DNA of 64,000 bases. It comes from Acidimicrobiales bacterium (GTDB lineage: Bacteria; Actinomycetota; Acidimicrobiia; Acidimicrobiales; SHLQ01). A model generated the notes under the pieces. The model worked only from the letters and a program-made list of their open reading frames with translations. It was not told where the DNA came from and ran no database searches. The stretch covers positions 109,399-173,398 of the forward strand of contig JAHDEJ010000003.1 of NCBI GenBank assembly GCA_020628865.1, written 5' to 3'. Below, one piece after another: positions 43,987 to 52,856 of the stretch (within the stretch, counting starts at the first letter, position 1; the number at the start of each line of letters is the position of its first letter). The translations under genes and the position numbers were made by a program.

Positions 43987-45981
43987 GTGGATCGGCACGA
44001 CCTGGTGCAGGAGGCGTTGCCCTCCTATGACGTTGGCTCGGAACTCGGGCGCGGCGCGTGGGGTGTCGTGTTCCGCGGCGTCCACCGTCAGAGCGGTCGA
44101 GAGGTTGCCATCAAACAGCTCCCGCCGATTTTCGGCTCAGACCCGGCCGTTCGGGCGCGCTTCGCCCAGGAAGCCGAGATCGCAAAGAGCCTCGAGCACC
44201 CGCACGTCGTGTCCGTCCACGACTACGTCCAGCGCGACGACGGGCTGTGTCTCATGGTCATGGAGCTGTGTGGCTCGACCATCGGCGAACGATTTCGCGA
44301 GACGGGCCTGCGCACCGAGGAATCGACGGCCATCGCCCTGTCCGTCTGTGCCGCCCTCGTCTACGCCCACGACCTGGGTGTCCTGCACCGCGACCTGAAG
44401 CCGGAGAACCTGCTGATCAGTCTTCGCGGCGTGGTGAAGTTGGGCGACTTCGGCCTCGCCCGCTCGGTCGACGAGTCCACCCAGCTCACCATGTCGGGGA
44501 CGCTCGTCGGCACGCCCGCGTACATGTCGCCGGAACAAGCAGGTGGGGAGACCCTGACGGCTGCGTCGGACCAGTACAGCCTGGCTGTCTTGGTCTATGA
44601 GTTGCTCACGGGCGAACTGCCCTTCGAGGACACCAGATCCGTCGGTGCGCTCATCCGTCAGCACCTGCTGACACCACCTCGGCCCGTTCGTTCCGTCAAC
44701 CCGCGTGTACCGATCGGGATCGCCGCCCCCATCGACCGCGCCCTCTCGAAGCCACCCGAGGAGCGGTACGCGAATGTCCGCGAGTTCGGTGTCGCCCTCG
44801 CCCGCGGCGGCGTTCGTGGTTGGGGCCCCGGCTGGTTGAGCGACGCCGGGTTCCGCCTCCACGCATCGACCGACATCATGACCGCAGCCCAGACAGGCCA
44901 GTCGTCGGACAGCAGCGGCTATTCCACCGACACCGTGCGCGGGGCCGGCGACGCCCCACCGCAGCCGACGCCGCCTCCCGGATTGGCCGTCAGCGAGCCC
45001 GCGCCCGCTCCCGCCGTGTCACCTCCGCCCGCCACGTCGACTCCGCCACCGGCTGCCTCGACGCCTGCGGTCGCTGCCGTTCCACCGACGCCCGATGTGC
45101 TGCCAACTCCGGCCACACCGGCCACACCGGCGACGCCAGCAAGCCCAGCGGCGCCGGTCCCGGCACCGGAAGCGGGTGCAGCATTCGTTCCGACGACGCC
45201 GTCCCGCTCGAGACCGCCATGGATCGGAGTGGTGCTGCTGCTCGCGCTCCTCGGCGCAGTCGCCGTGTGGCTGATCAGCTCCGGCGGCGACGACGAGACC
45301 GAAGCCGGCGACACGACGTCGACGACCACTGTTGCGTCGGCTGCGCCCACGACCACCGACACGGCTGCAGCCGAGCCGGCCGAGTCCGCCGCACCGACCG
45401 TGGCCACGGAGCAGGCCCCGGACGCCAGCGAGCAGCTCGCACCCGGTACGCGCTACGACGATGGATTCGACGATCCCGGCAGCGGCTGGGCGGAAACCAC
45501 GTCCGATCGCGTCGTCTCCGGCTATATCGACGGCTGGTACAGAATCGAGGCCCGGGACCCTGAACGCGTCGCAGTGGAACTCGCACCGGTTGGCGCTGAA
45601 CTCCTCGTCGCCCCCGGTCGCGTGAGCACGACGGCGGCGATCGTCTCGACCGACGGTGCGGGCGGGACGTACGGCCTGGTACTTCTTGCCGACGGCGGCC
45701 GGTCGATCGCATTCCTCGTCGACCGGAGCGAGAACCGGTGGGCGTTGGTCGCCGCGCTCGGAGCCGACCGAACGGAACTCGCCGGAGGCTCCTTCAACGT
45801 CGGCGACGAAGTCGACCTGGCCGTCGAGCTCGGCGTCCCATCGTGGTCGTTCGAGCTGAACGGCCGGAGGGTCACCACGCGAACACTCGACTTCGAGCCT
45901 GTCGGCGTCGGTTTCGAAGTCGGTCCGATCGCCGCCGGCGGGCTGACCGTCGAGTTCGACCGCCTCCGCGTGGAAGACTGA
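43987..45981 (+). CDS. Membrane Ser/Thr protein kinase, PknB-like
   Basis: A 664-residue Hanks-type kinase with a complete active site: Gly-rich loop GRGAWGVVF, Lys43, catalytic loop HRDLKPEN (134-141), DFG 154-156 and SPE 181-183. A long Pro/Ala/Thr-rich cytoplasmic linker (about 320-410), a single membrane span (about 412-430) and an extracytoplasmic beta-rich domain (about 470-664) follow. GGAGG at 43973-43977 sits nine bases before GTG 43987 but touches the in-frame TTG at 43978, so I chose the GTG. A TAGGGT box at 43960-43965 gives a leadered transcript. It is convergent with the Thr-rich membrane protein gene (three bases apart). Confidence 0.88.
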   Translation: MDRHDLVQEALPSYDVGSELGRGAWGVVFRGVHRQSGREVAIKQLPPIFGSDPAVRARFAQEAEIAKSLEHPHVVSVHDYVQRDDGLCLMVMELCGSTIGERFRETGLRTEESTAIALSVCAALVYAHDLGVLHRDLKPENLLISLRGVVKLGDFGLARSVDESTQLTMSGTLVGTPAYMSPEQAGGETLTAASDQYSLAVLVYELLTGELPFEDTRSVGALIRQHLLTPPRPVRSVNPRVPIGIAAPIDRALSKPPEERYANVREFGVALARGGVRGWGPGWLSDAGFRLHASTDIMTAAQTGQSSDSSGYSTDTVRGAGDAPPQPTPPPGLAVSEPAPAPAVSPPPATSTPPPAASTPAVAAVPPTPDVLPTPATPATPATPASPAAPVPAPEAGAAFVPTTPSRSRPPWIGVVLLLALLGAVAVWLISSGGDDETEAGDTTSTTTVASAAPTTTDTAAAEPAESAAPTVATEQAPDASEQLAPGTRYDDGFDDPGSGWAETTSDRVVSGYIDGWYRIEARDPERVAVELAPVGAELLVAPGRVSTTAAIVSTDGAGGTYGLVLLADGGRSIAFLVDRSENRWALVAALGADRTELAGGSFNVGDEVDLAVELGVPSWSFELNGRRVTTRTLDFEPVGVGFEVGPIAAGGLTVEFDRLRVED

Positions 45982-45984
45982 CCG

Positions 45985-47403
45985 TCAGTCGAAGACCCAG
46001 AGGCCTGCGGGCGCTCGGCGATCGGCGATGAGCGAGGTGAACGACTCGGTCAACGTGTCGTGACGGTCACCCCAGGAGGCAAAGCCGTCTCCGGGCGGAC
46101 CCAGCACCGCCACCTGCACGATGTCGTGTTGCGCCGGGTTGTCGACTTCGGGAATCTCCTGCCACCGCTCGTAGTGCGTCCAGCGGCCGCTGGTGCATGC
46201 GTACGTGTCACCGACCAACGCAGCGTTCTCCTGCCGAAGTTCCACGAGCAGGGCCGCACCGACGTCCACCCGCTTCCCCTCGAGCTGGCTGGTGAGCGTG
46301 TTCACGAAGGCATCGACGGCGCTTCGAAGCTCCTCGCCGGTGCCCCGGCCGGCGTACAGCGTTTCGAGCTGGGCCAGCAGCGGATCACCGATCACCGTGC
46401 GTGTCCGCTTGCCGCTCGTCGGCACCGCGAAGAGTTCAGCCACTCGATAGGTGTCGAGGGAGCCGTCGTCGTCGGGATGCACGATGGCCTTCGCATTCGA
46501 CGAGCAGGAGCCGGTTGGCGGGCTGTGCTGCAACGTCCAGGAGATCACTGGCCGCTCCCAGGGCGCCGCGACCTTCGGCGTTCGGGCTGCCCGCAGCCGC
46601 TGGAGCAGCCAAGCGATTGCACCGACCGCAAGCAGAACGGTGAGCGCCACCAGCCAGAGCGGCAGTCCATCGTCGATCGGTGCGGGCGGGTCAGGCTCGT
46701 CACCGTCCGGGTCGGTTGGGGCGACCGTCGATTCCGTCTCGGTCGCGACCGCCGTCGTGGTCGTCGGCTCGTCGCTCGTCGCAGCCACGACCGTGCTGGT
46801 GGTGGTCGTCGTGGGGGAGGAGGCCTCGGACGCCTCTGTGGTGGTTGTCGTCGTGGCGGGTGCTTCGGTCGTGGTCGTCGTGGTCGTTTCCGGCGCCTCG
46901 GTCGTGGTGGTGGTCGTCGTTGTGGTGGCCACGGCGGGAACGCCCGTGTCGATGCGCACGGCAGCGGTCCCGAGGCTCGGGCCGCCCACGCCCTGGATGG
47001 CAACGATGATGGACGCGGGTCCGTTGCCGGGCACGACGCCCCGGGCTGTCGGCTCGCCCAGGACCGCGTTGGCCGGGTCATGGAACGACGCACCGGGAGC
47101 GGCGCCCGGTAGGTAGAAGGCGATGTTCAGCGAATCGAACTGGCCGCTGAGGTAGGTGAACCCGACTGGCTCACCGCCGGTCAGCTCGAGGCCGACCACG
47201 AGGAAACACTCGGTGGACAGCTGCACCGTCGAGGTGTCGTCTGCGGCGACGGGTTGCGGCCCGTCAAAGGGGGCCTGTGCCTGGGCGCAGTTCAGCGGAT
47301 CGTCGAGCAGGGGGATGTCCTGCGCTGCCGCCATCGCACCATCGCTCAGCAGCAGCGCGAACGCGCTCACCACCGACACGACGACGGAGCGATATCGACC
47401 CAT
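45985..47403 (-). CDS. Secreted/membrane protein with Thr-rich linker, unknown function
   Basis: A 472-residue protein. A signal peptide (about 1-26, ending in an AMAAAQ cleavage region) leads to an extracytoplasmic beta-rich domain (about 30-165), a Thr/Glu-rich linker of about 85 residues, one membrane span (about 255-275, LPLWLVALTVLLAVGAIAWLL) and a cytoplasmic domain of about 190 residues that I do not recognise. The cytoplasmic part has a TSGRWTHYERWQEIPE segment and a single Cys-containing stretch. ATG 47403 is chosen because it gives a normal signal peptide; the longer frame crosses the neighbouring cold-shock gene. It may be a sensor or part of an envelope complex with the adjacent kinase, which is a guess from position. 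Confidence 0.7.
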   Translation of the reverse strand: MGRYRSVVVSVVSAFALLLSDGAMAAAQDIPLLDDPLNCAQAQAPFDGPQPVAADDTSTVQLSTECFLVVGLELTGGEPVGFTYLSGQFDSLNIAFYLPGAAPGASFHDPANAVLGEPTARGVVPGNGPASIIVAIQGVGGPSLGTAAVRIDTGVPAVATTTTTTTTTEAPETTTTTTTEAPATTTTTTEASEASSPTTTTTSTVVAATSDEPTTTTAVATETESTVAPTDPDGDEPDPPAPIDDGLPLWLVALTVLLAVGAIAWLLQRLRAARTPKVAAPWERPVISWTLQHSPPTGSCSSNAKAIVHPDDDGSLDTYRVAELFAVPTSGKRTRTVIGDPLLAQLETLYAGRGTGEELRSAVDAFVNTLTSQLEGKRVDVGAALLVELRQENAALVGDTYACTSGRWTHYERWQEIPEVDNPAQHDIVQVAVLGPPGDGFASWGDRHDTLTESFTSLIADRRAPAGLWVFD

Positions 47404-47440
47404 CGGTCCAGTTTGACACCTGTTTCCGTTGGGTATGTAA

Positions 47441-47464
47441 ACACCGTGCGGGTCGGCACGGTGT
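47441..47464 (-). terminator. Terminator hairpin after cold-shock gene
   Basis: ACACCGTGC at 47441-47449 pairs perfectly with GCACGGTGT at 47456-47464 around a six-base loop. In the direction of the cold-shock gene (minus strand) it is followed by a T-containing stretch. Confidence 0.6.
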
Positions 47465-47498
47465 GTCATGGGGCCGCCGGAGGGGCGACCCCGGTTGT

Positions 47499-47699
47499 TC
47501 AGACGGGCTTGACGTCGAGCGCTTCGGGTCCCTTGCGACCCGGACCGATCTCGAATTCGACGGCCTGTCCTTCCTCCAGCGAGCGATACCCGTCGCCGGA
47601 GATGTTCGAGTAGTGCACGAACACATCGTCGCCGTCGTCGCGGGAGATGAATCCGTAGCCCTTCTCGTTGTTGAAGAATTTCACGGTGCCTGATGGCAT
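47499..47699 (-). CDS. cspA: Cold-shock domain protein
   Basis: A 66-residue CspA-type nucleic-acid chaperone. RNP1 (KGYGFI, 13-18) and RNP2 (VFVHYS, 26-31) are intact, as is the N-terminal [11 protein letters not shown]. Such proteins melt RNA structure and are induced by cold or expressed constitutively. ATG 47699 is preceded by a purine-rich GAAAGAAAAGAG stretch that serves as a ribosome site. A TAGCGT box at 47765-47770 (minus strand) predicts a leader of about 58 bases carrying a perfect 18-base palindrome. Confidence 0.93.
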   Translation of the reverse strand: MPSGTVKFFNNEKGYGFISRDDGDDVFVHYSNISGDGYRSLEEGQAVEFEIGPGRKGPEALDVKPV

Positions 47700-47723
47700 G
47701 ACTGACTCTTTTCTTTCCGGCAC

Positions 47724-47741
47724 GCCCAACCCGGGTTGGGC
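47724..47741. repeat. Perfect 18-base palindrome in cspA leader
   Basis: GCCCAACCC and its exact complement meet without a spacer. It lies between the PF10118 gene stop and cspA, so it may be either a terminator for the former or a hairpin in the cspA leader. Confidence 0.55.
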
Positions 47742-47764
47742 CGCTCCCTGAGGAGATGAGCCCC

Positions 47765-47770
47765 ACGCTA
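47765..47770 (-). promoter_or_regulatory. Candidate -10 box TAGCGT for cspA
   Basis: On the minus strand TAGCGT overlaps the stop codon of the upstream gene. It would start cspA mRNA about 58 bases before the ATG. Confidence 0.35.
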
Positions 47771-48658
47771 AACGCTGGGAAGACGCCGTGCGCTGCGTTT
47801 CGCGATTTGGCCCTCGCCGTGGCCTCCGGCCGCCGTCCACAGCGGCATCGTTTCCGTGACCGGGTCGTACTCGCGCAGCCACGCGGCCATCCACGGCGGG
47901 TCGACCAGGCTGGCCGGATCGAACCGCTCCGACAGCGACATCGCCAGTACCGGCAGGAGCACGAAGGCCAGGCTCACCCCCCACCCGACGAGCCGGATCC
48001 AGCGCACCGGGTTCCACACGTGTCGGGAGCTGCAGAACAGCGCCAGCCCGCCGACGACCGTGAACCCGATCAGCGCGACGAATGCCACGAGAAGCGCCAT
48101 GGGATAGCGGCGCCGGGCATTCGCGTCCCGAGCGAAGAGTTCGTGCACGACACCCTTGTGCTCCACCTCCTCGGCGAGATGCCAGAGGAAGAGCGTCGCT
48201 GCGGTCTCGTCAGCGCCGCGGAAGTACTTCTGCAGTCCGGCCTCCGCCCAGCGGGCTGACGCGAACGCCACCAATTCGAACGCAGCGGCGAATGCAAGAC
48301 CGAAGGCGTCACTGCGGTTGCGCAGTCGACGAAACATCCATGCGCCCAATCGATCGAGGCCGCGAGCCACGCGCGAACGGCTGGTCAGCTCGGTGTTGAA
48401 CGCACGATGGGCGGCGGCGTGAGCGGCTTCCTGTCGGATCCACTCGCGGGCCTCGGCGTCCGACGGGGACGCGGCCGGGCGCACGGCGGCGATCACGAAG
48501 GGCTCGGCGTGGGGCATCAGCAGGGAGATCGCATTCGCGCCTGCGGCGAACTCGGGGTGCGGTGCGTGCCAACGATCGACCTCGACACCGCTCCAGTCGA
48601 AGGCGACGCGTCGGGCAGTCAGTCCGTCGGAACGGGGAAGCGCGGATGTGGCAGACAC
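47768..48658 (-). CDS. PF10118-type predicted metal-dependent hydrolase
   Basis: A 296-residue protein with the conserved pattern of this uncharacterised family: [30 protein letters not shown], and [18 protein letters not shown], which supply His and Glu in EXXH-like groups and suggest a ferritin-like di-metal site. One or two hydrophobic segments lie in the C-terminal third (about 188-208 and 225-243), so it may be membrane-associated. The start is GTG; no ribosome site is clear. No biochemical role is established for the family, and neighbours give no help. Confidence 0.75.
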   Translation of the reverse strand: MSATSALPRSDGLTARRVAFDWSGVEVDRWHAPHPEFAAGANAISLLMPHAEPFVIAAVRPAASPSDAEAREWIRQEAAHAAAHRAFNTELTSRSRVARGLDRLGAWMFRRLRNRSDAFGLAFAAAFELVAFASARWAEAGLQKYFRGADETAATLFLWHLAEEVEHKGVVHELFARDANARRRYPMALLVAFVALIGFTVVGGLALFCSSRHVWNPVRWIRLVGWGVSLAFVLLPVLAMSLSERFDPASLVDPPWMAAWLREYDPVTETMPLWTAAGGHGEGQIAKRSARRLPSV

Positions 48659-48698
48659 CCGCTCCCATCGGCGCGGAAGGGGTGGGGCTGAGGTGGGC

Positions 48699-49034
48699 TC
48701 AGCCGAGCAGGGTCTGCGAGTCGATCACGAAGAGGATGACCAGCAGGAGGATCACGGCCACGTTCATCGCACTGGCCCACCACTTGTAGCGGTGGTCGGC
48801 CTTGAAGAAGCGGCGGATGCTCATCACGTTGAAGACGATGGCGACGACACCGATGAGGACACCGATCACCGCACCGACGGATGCCGCGATACCGATGAGC
48901 GGGGCAACGAACGGGAAGATCACGTACGTGAGCGTGCACCGGATGCCGGAGATGACGACCGAGCGGCTGAAGAGACGTTCCGCTGGAGCGTCGGCGGGTT
49001 CGGCTTCGGTGGCGGAGGCGGCGACATCGGTCAT
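48699..49034 (-). CDS. Small membrane protein, unknown
   Basis: A 111-residue protein with about three hydrophobic helices (approximately 33-47, 50-72 and 87-106) separated by a charged loop (SIRRFFKADHRYKWW). No catalytic motif is seen. A TAACCT box lies nine bases before the ATG on the minus strand. It is divergent from ruvC across 67 bases. A role cannot be inferred. Confidence 0.6.
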   Translation of the reverse strand: MTDVAASATEAEPADAPAERLFSRSVVISGIRCTLTYVIFPFVAPLIGIAASVGAVIGVLIGVVAIVFNVMSIRRFFKADHRYKWWASAMNVAVILLLVILFVIDSQTLLG

Positions 49035-49043
49035 GCAGCGCTC

Positions 49044-49049
49044 AGGTTA
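49044..49049 (-). promoter_or_regulatory. Candidate -10 box TAACCT, leaderless
   Basis: On the minus strand TAACCT ends nine bases before ATG 49034; no Shine-Dalgarno is present. Confidence 0.3.
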
Positions 49050-49088
49050 GCGTCTTGCTCCATCACCCCACCGGTCGGAGCTGGCCGA

Positions 49089-49094
49089 TAGTCT
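49089..49094 (+). promoter_or_regulatory. Candidate -10 box TAGTCT for ruvCAB, leaderless
   Basis: TAGTCT ends seven bases before ATG 49102; no ribosome site lies between. Confidence 0.4.
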
Positions 49095-49101
49095 CGTACA
49101 G

Positions 49102-49608
49102 ATGTTCGTACTGGGAATCGACCCGGGTCTGACCCGCTGCGGCTACGGCTGCGTGAAGTGGACGGGCCCCAACCGGGTGAAGGCCGTATCTGCGGGCGTC
49201 CTCACGACCCATCACACCACGGACCTCCCGCTCCGGCTGGCCACGATCCAGCGCGAGGTTCGCTCGCTGATCGAGGAGTACCAGCCGGAAGTGGTCGCGA
49301 TCGAGCGTGTGCTCTTTCAGGTGAACGTGCAATCGGCCATGTCGGTCGGGCACGCATCCGGCGTCGTCATGGCGGAGGCCGCAACGGCCGGTTGCGAGGT
49401 CGTCCAGTACAGTCCGAACGAAATCAAGCTCGCCGTCACCGGATGGGGCGGCGCCGACAAGCAACAGGTCGAACGCATGGTCAGAGCCCAGTTGGGAATC
49501 GAGCAGCCACTGAAGCCCGTGGACGCCGCTGACGCCATCGCCGTCGCCCTGTGCCACACGGCGATCGTCGGCATCCCGGAACCGACGCGTGCGGGAGCTC
49601 CCAAATGA
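49102..49608 (+). CDS. ruvC: Holliday junction endonuclease RuvC
   Basis: A 168-residue resolvase that cleaves Holliday junctions with RuvAB. The four acidic catalytic residues are present: Asp7 (GIDPGLTRCG), Glu68 (VAIERVLF), Asp141 and Asp144 (VDAADAIAVALCH). It is first in ruvC-ruvA-ruvB; its stop overlaps the ruvA ATG (ATGA). An apparent leaderless promoter precedes it. Confidence 0.96.
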   Translation: MFVLGIDPGLTRCGYGCVKWTGPNRVKAVSAGVLTTHHTTDLPLRLATIQREVRSLIEEYQPEVVAIERVLFQVNVQSAMSVGHASGVVMAEAATAGCEVVQYSPNEIKLAVTGWGGADKQQVERMVRAQLGIEQPLKPVDAADAIAVALCHTAIVGIPEPTRAGAPK

Positions 49609-50210
49609 TCGGATCGCTCCGAGGCACACTCATCGACCGCAGCCCGGATGGTGCCGAACTCATCGTCGAAGTCCAGGGCCTCGGCTACCGCGTTGCCGTG
49701 TCTCCGGCCGCGTCTGCCGCCGCGGGCCCCGTCGGCGGCGAATCGTTCCTCCACGTGCACCATCAACAGCGCGAGGACGCACAGCTGCTCTACGGCTTCA
49801 CCACGATCGAGGAGCGACGCGTCTTCGAAGCGCTCATCTCTGCGCATGGGGTGGGGCCGTCGCTCGGCATGGCCATCCTGTCCGTCCACGGTCCCGCCGA
49901 ACTCAAACTGGTGCTCGCCGCCGAAGACGTGAACGCACTGTGCGCCGTGCCCGGCGTCGGCAAGAAGACGGCCACGCGCCTGCTCGTCGAGCTGAAGAGC
50001 AAACTCGACCTGCCGGATGTCGACCTCGCCGCCATCGAGCGTCCGGCGGCAACGATCGACGCTCCGGCCCACATGGAGGTCCGGCAGGCCCTCGAATCGC
50101 TCGGCTACTCGGGCGACGAGGTGCGCCACGTGCTGGCGCAACTGCCGTCCGAGGGAGACCCGGCGTTGCTCACACGCGATGCGCTGCGGCTCATCGCTGA
50201 AGGGGCCTGA
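49605..50210 (+). CDS. ruvA: Holliday junction DNA helicase subunit RuvA
   Basis: A 201-residue protein that binds four-way junctions and loads RuvB. The N-terminal OB fold begins MIGSLRGTLIDRSPDG; tandem helix-hairpin-helix motifs lie in the middle (HGVGPSLGMAILS and PGVGKKTATRLLVELK), and a C-terminal RuvB-binding domain ends the protein (ALESLGYSGDEVRHVL). ATG 49605 overlaps the ruvC stop; its own TGA shares one base with the ruvB ATG. Confidence 0.96.
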   Translation: MIGSLRGTLIDRSPDGAELIVEVQGLGYRVAVSPAASAAAGPVGGESFLHVHHQQREDAQLLYGFTTIEERRVFEALISAHGVGPSLGMAILSVHGPAELKLVLAAEDVNALCAVPGVGKKTATRLLVELKSKLDLPDVDLAAIERPAATIDAPAHMEVRQALESLGYSGDEVRHVLAQLPSEGDPALLTRDALRLIAEGA

Positions 50211-51262
50211 TGTCCCGCACGGAACTGCTGAGCCCGGACGGAGACGACGAAGAGCGCGACGTCGAGGCCCGGGACGAGGTCGGTCTCCGACCGCAGACGC
50301 TCGACGACTTCGTCGGTCAGGAACAGCTCAAGGGCCACCTGCGGGTCATGCTGCAGGCCGCCCGCAACCGGCAGCAGGCGATGGGCCATCTGCTCTTCGC
50401 CGGCCCGCCCGGCCTCGGCAAGACCACGCTGTCGACCATCATCGCCAACGAGATGGACGCCGCCATCCACATCACCTCCGGACCGGCGTTGGAGAAGGGT
50501 GGGGACCTGGCCGCCATCCTCACGAAGCTCGAGGACGGCGACGTCCTGTTCATCGACGAGATCCATCGCCTGGCGAGGCCGGTCGAAGAGGTGCTGTACC
50601 CGGCGATGGAGGACTTCCAGCTGGACCTCGTCCTCGGCAAGGGTCCGGCAGCGCGAACGATGCGACTGCCCGTGGCGAGGTTCACCCTGATCGGGGCGAC
50701 CACCCGGACCGGGCTCATCACGGGTCCGCTGCGCGACCGCTTCGACTACCCGGCGAGGCTCGACTTCTACGAGCCCGACGAGCTCCAGTCCATCGTGCTG
50801 CGGGCCGCCGGCATCCTCGACGTCGAGATCGACGATGCGGGTGCTCGGGAGATCGCGATTCGAAGCCGGGGCACACCCCGAATCTCCAACCGCCTGCTGC
50901 GGCAGGTGCGCGACTACGCCGACGTCGAGCGCGACGGTTCCATCACCCGTGAGGTTGCGGCCGACGGCCTCGAGTTCTTCGGTGTGGACCATCGGGGTCT
51001 CGACAAGGCGACCCGGGCGTTGCTCGTTTCGCTGTGCGAGATGTTCGACGGCGGCCCCGTCGGGCTCAAGACCCTGTCCATCAGCGTCAGCGAGCCCACG
51101 GAGACCGTCGAAGACGTGTACGAGCCCTACCTGATCCAGCAGGGCATGCTCATGCGCACGCCCCAGGGGCGAATGGCCACAGCAGCTGCGTGGTCCCATC
51201 TCGGGATGACGCCACCGACCACCAGCCCGGACAAGGCGCCACCGCCCGGCCTGTTCGACTGA
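50210..51262 (+). CDS. ruvB: Holliday junction branch-migration ATPase RuvB
   Basis: A 350-residue AAA+ motor. Walker A GPPGLGKTT is at 65-73, Walker B VLFIDEIHRL follows, sensor 1 is GATTRTG and the arginine finger region PLRDRFDY is intact; a C-terminal winged helix (LIQQGMLMRTPQGR) binds DNA. Length and motif order are standard. The ATG overlaps the ruvA stop by one base (TGATG). It ends five bases before the convergent LtrA-family gene. Confidence 0.96.
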   Translation: MSRTELLSPDGDDEERDVEARDEVGLRPQTLDDFVGQEQLKGHLRVMLQAARNRQQAMGHLLFAGPPGLGKTTLSTIIANEMDAAIHITSGPALEKGGDLAAILTKLEDGDVLFIDEIHRLARPVEEVLYPAMEDFQLDLVLGKGPAARTMRLPVARFTLIGATTRTGLITGPLRDRFDYPARLDFYEPDELQSIVLRAAGILDVEIDDAGAREIAIRSRGTPRISNRLLRQVRDYADVERDGSITREVAADGLEFFGVDHRGLDKATRALLVSLCEMFDGGPVGLKTLSISVSEPTETVEDVYEPYLIQQGMLMRTPQGRMATAAAWSHLGMTPPTTSPDKAPPPGLFD

Positions 51263-51266
51263 ACCA

Positions 51267-52772
51267 CTACGGGTTGTCGATCATCCACGTCGGGTCGCTG
51301 ACGTCGTGGGCATAGCAGTACGCCCACGTGCCGCCCGGTTCGATGGTGGCGATCAGCCCATGGCCAGTTTCTTCCCAGTGCGCTCGGGCGTGGAGCCCCG
51401 GGGTGTCGTCGCAACAGCCAACGTGTCCGCACTCGAGACACCAGCGCAGCTGCACCCAGTCCACGCCGTCTTCGATGCAGCCTTCACACTCGAGGGCCGG
51501 GATGGGCCCGGGCCGAGTTGCGTCGGCCAGGTGTCCGCACTCGCCGGTCGACGAGCTGATGATCTCGCGCACTTCCGTCTCGATGCGGTGTTCGGACTTG
51601 TGGGCAGCGAGCACCTCGACCCCGATCTGGGCCGCCATGACCGCGGCGATCACACCAATGCCGACGATTGCGTCGACCGTGCCTGCGGCCACGAGGAATC
51701 CGACGGGCACCAGCACGGCCGCGGCCACCAGCCGGGGGCCGACGCGCTCGGGCGCCTCGATCGAGTAGTGCGGGCTTCGGGTCACGAGGTCGAGCGAGGC
51801 CACGGACAGGAGGATCACGACGAGGGCGAGAACGAGCAGCCAGGTGTAGCTCGCCTTGAAGGCCTCGTCGAAGGCGCCGACCCCGACCACCTTCTTGCCC
51901 GCCACGCCGAATGCCGTGATCGCTCCGGTCAACGGCAGATGGGTGTAGGTCCAGATGAGTCCGTTGCCGATCGGCGTCTTGGCGAGGGCACTTTCGCTAC
52001 GAACGTGCCCGCCGGCGACGTCGTCGAAATACGTCCACCAGATGGCGATCAGGACGAGGAAGCCGAGCCCCCCGAATACCTGGGACTCGAGCGAGATCCC
52101 GTTCTTCGCGATCTCACTCAGTGTCTTCACGAACGTCTCGCCCAACACGATGATCGTGAAGAGGGCGTAGCGCTCCTGGAAGTGCTCGAGATGGGCGGGG
52201 GCAGCGACCCCTCGGTCGCCGCTCAGGGCCGGGGCGGTGAACTCGACGAGCAGACCCAGAAGCCAGACGAACGGGCGAACGTCCTCGGGGAACAGGAGCG
52301 AGGCTGCCCAGACCGTGCCGCCCAGCGCGAACGAGCGGAAGAAGAAGCTGGCGATCGGGCCCGCCGGCTCGAGTCGGTTGCGCGCCCGCCAGTACATGGC
52401 CAGCAGCGGCAGGCGGGCACCGATGTAGGCGATCGGGAGCCAGGTGCGCCACTGATCAGGGGTGGTGGCCGCGATGATCGCCAGGTTGCCGACGGCGAAC
52501 ATCTGCAGGAAGGCGAGCAGCCGGTGGACGATGTCGTCGACGGCGAAGCGATTCGTGAACGCCGTGGTGCCGGTCCAGGTCCACCAGAGCAGGGTGAAGG
52601 AGCCTGCGAACACGGCGATGCCGCGCCAGGAGATGTCGTCGGCGAGGCCGTCGCCGAGCTGGATGAACGCCGCCACGTAAATCAGGTCGAAGAACAACTC
52701 GAGCCAGGTCACGCGGCCGTCGTCGGCGACGTCATGCCGGAGGGCGGGCGGCTGCCACTTGGTCAAGGCCAT
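51267..52772 (-). CDS. LtrA-family membrane protein fused to a UBP-type zinc finger
   Basis: A 501-residue fusion. Residues about 1-395 form the low-temperature-requirement A domain: VTWLELFFDLIYVAAFIQL, then about ten helices, with HFQERYALFTIIVLGETFVK and IWWTYFDD. Residues about 420-500 are a zinc-finger UBP domain with ordered Cys/His ligands (CGHL; CEGC; CLECGHVGCC; HARAHWEETGH). LtrA function is unknown; UBP fingers bind free C-termini of ubiquitin-like proteins in eukaryotes but have no settled role in bacteria. ATG 52772 is supported by a TACGTT box eight bases upstream; the frame to 53459 reads antisense through queA. It is divergent from queA across 84 bases. Confidence 0.85.
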   Translation of the reverse strand: MALTKWQPPALRHDVADDGRVTWLELFFDLIYVAAFIQLGDGLADDISWRGIAVFAGSFTLLWWTWTGTTAFTNRFAVDDIVHRLLAFLQMFAVGNLAIIAATTPDQWRTWLPIAYIGARLPLLAMYWRARNRLEPAGPIASFFFRSFALGGTVWAASLLFPEDVRPFVWLLGLLVEFTAPALSGDRGVAAPAHLEHFQERYALFTIIVLGETFVKTLSEIAKNGISLESQVFGGLGFLVLIAIWWTYFDDVAGGHVRSESALAKTPIGNGLIWTYTHLPLTGAITAFGVAGKKVVGVGAFDEAFKASYTWLLVLALVVILLSVASLDLVTRSPHYSIEAPERVGPRLVAAAVLVPVGFLVAAGTVDAIVGIGVIAAVMAAQIGVEVLAAHKSEHRIETEVREIISSSTGECGHLADATRPGPIPALECEGCIEDGVDWVQLRWCLECGHVGCCDDTPGLHARAHWEETGHGLIATIEPGGTWAYCYAHDVSDPTWMIDNP

Positions 52773-52780
52773 GACAAGGG

Positions 52781-52786
52781 AACGTA
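52781..52786 (-). promoter_or_regulatory. Candidate -10 box TACGTT, leaderless
   Basis: On the minus strand TACGTT ends eight bases before ATG 52772. Confidence 0.4.
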
Positions 52787-52843
52787 GCGCCTCGCGCGCT
52801 GAATCGACCAGCGATCGACGGTCGGTGTGTGGAGCACCAGCCG

Positions 52844-52849
52844 TAGAGT
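52844..52849 (+). promoter_or_regulatory. Candidate -10 box TAGAGT for queA, leaderless
   Basis: TAGAGT ends seven bases before GTG 52857; no ribosome site lies between. Confidence 0.4.
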
Positions 52850-52856
52850 TTCTCGG

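Noticed and set aside
45000..45170. Tandem repeat array in the kinase gene
   Set aside because: The repetition is a Pro/Ala/Thr-rich protein linker in a coding frame; no long exact DNA repeat unit is maintained.
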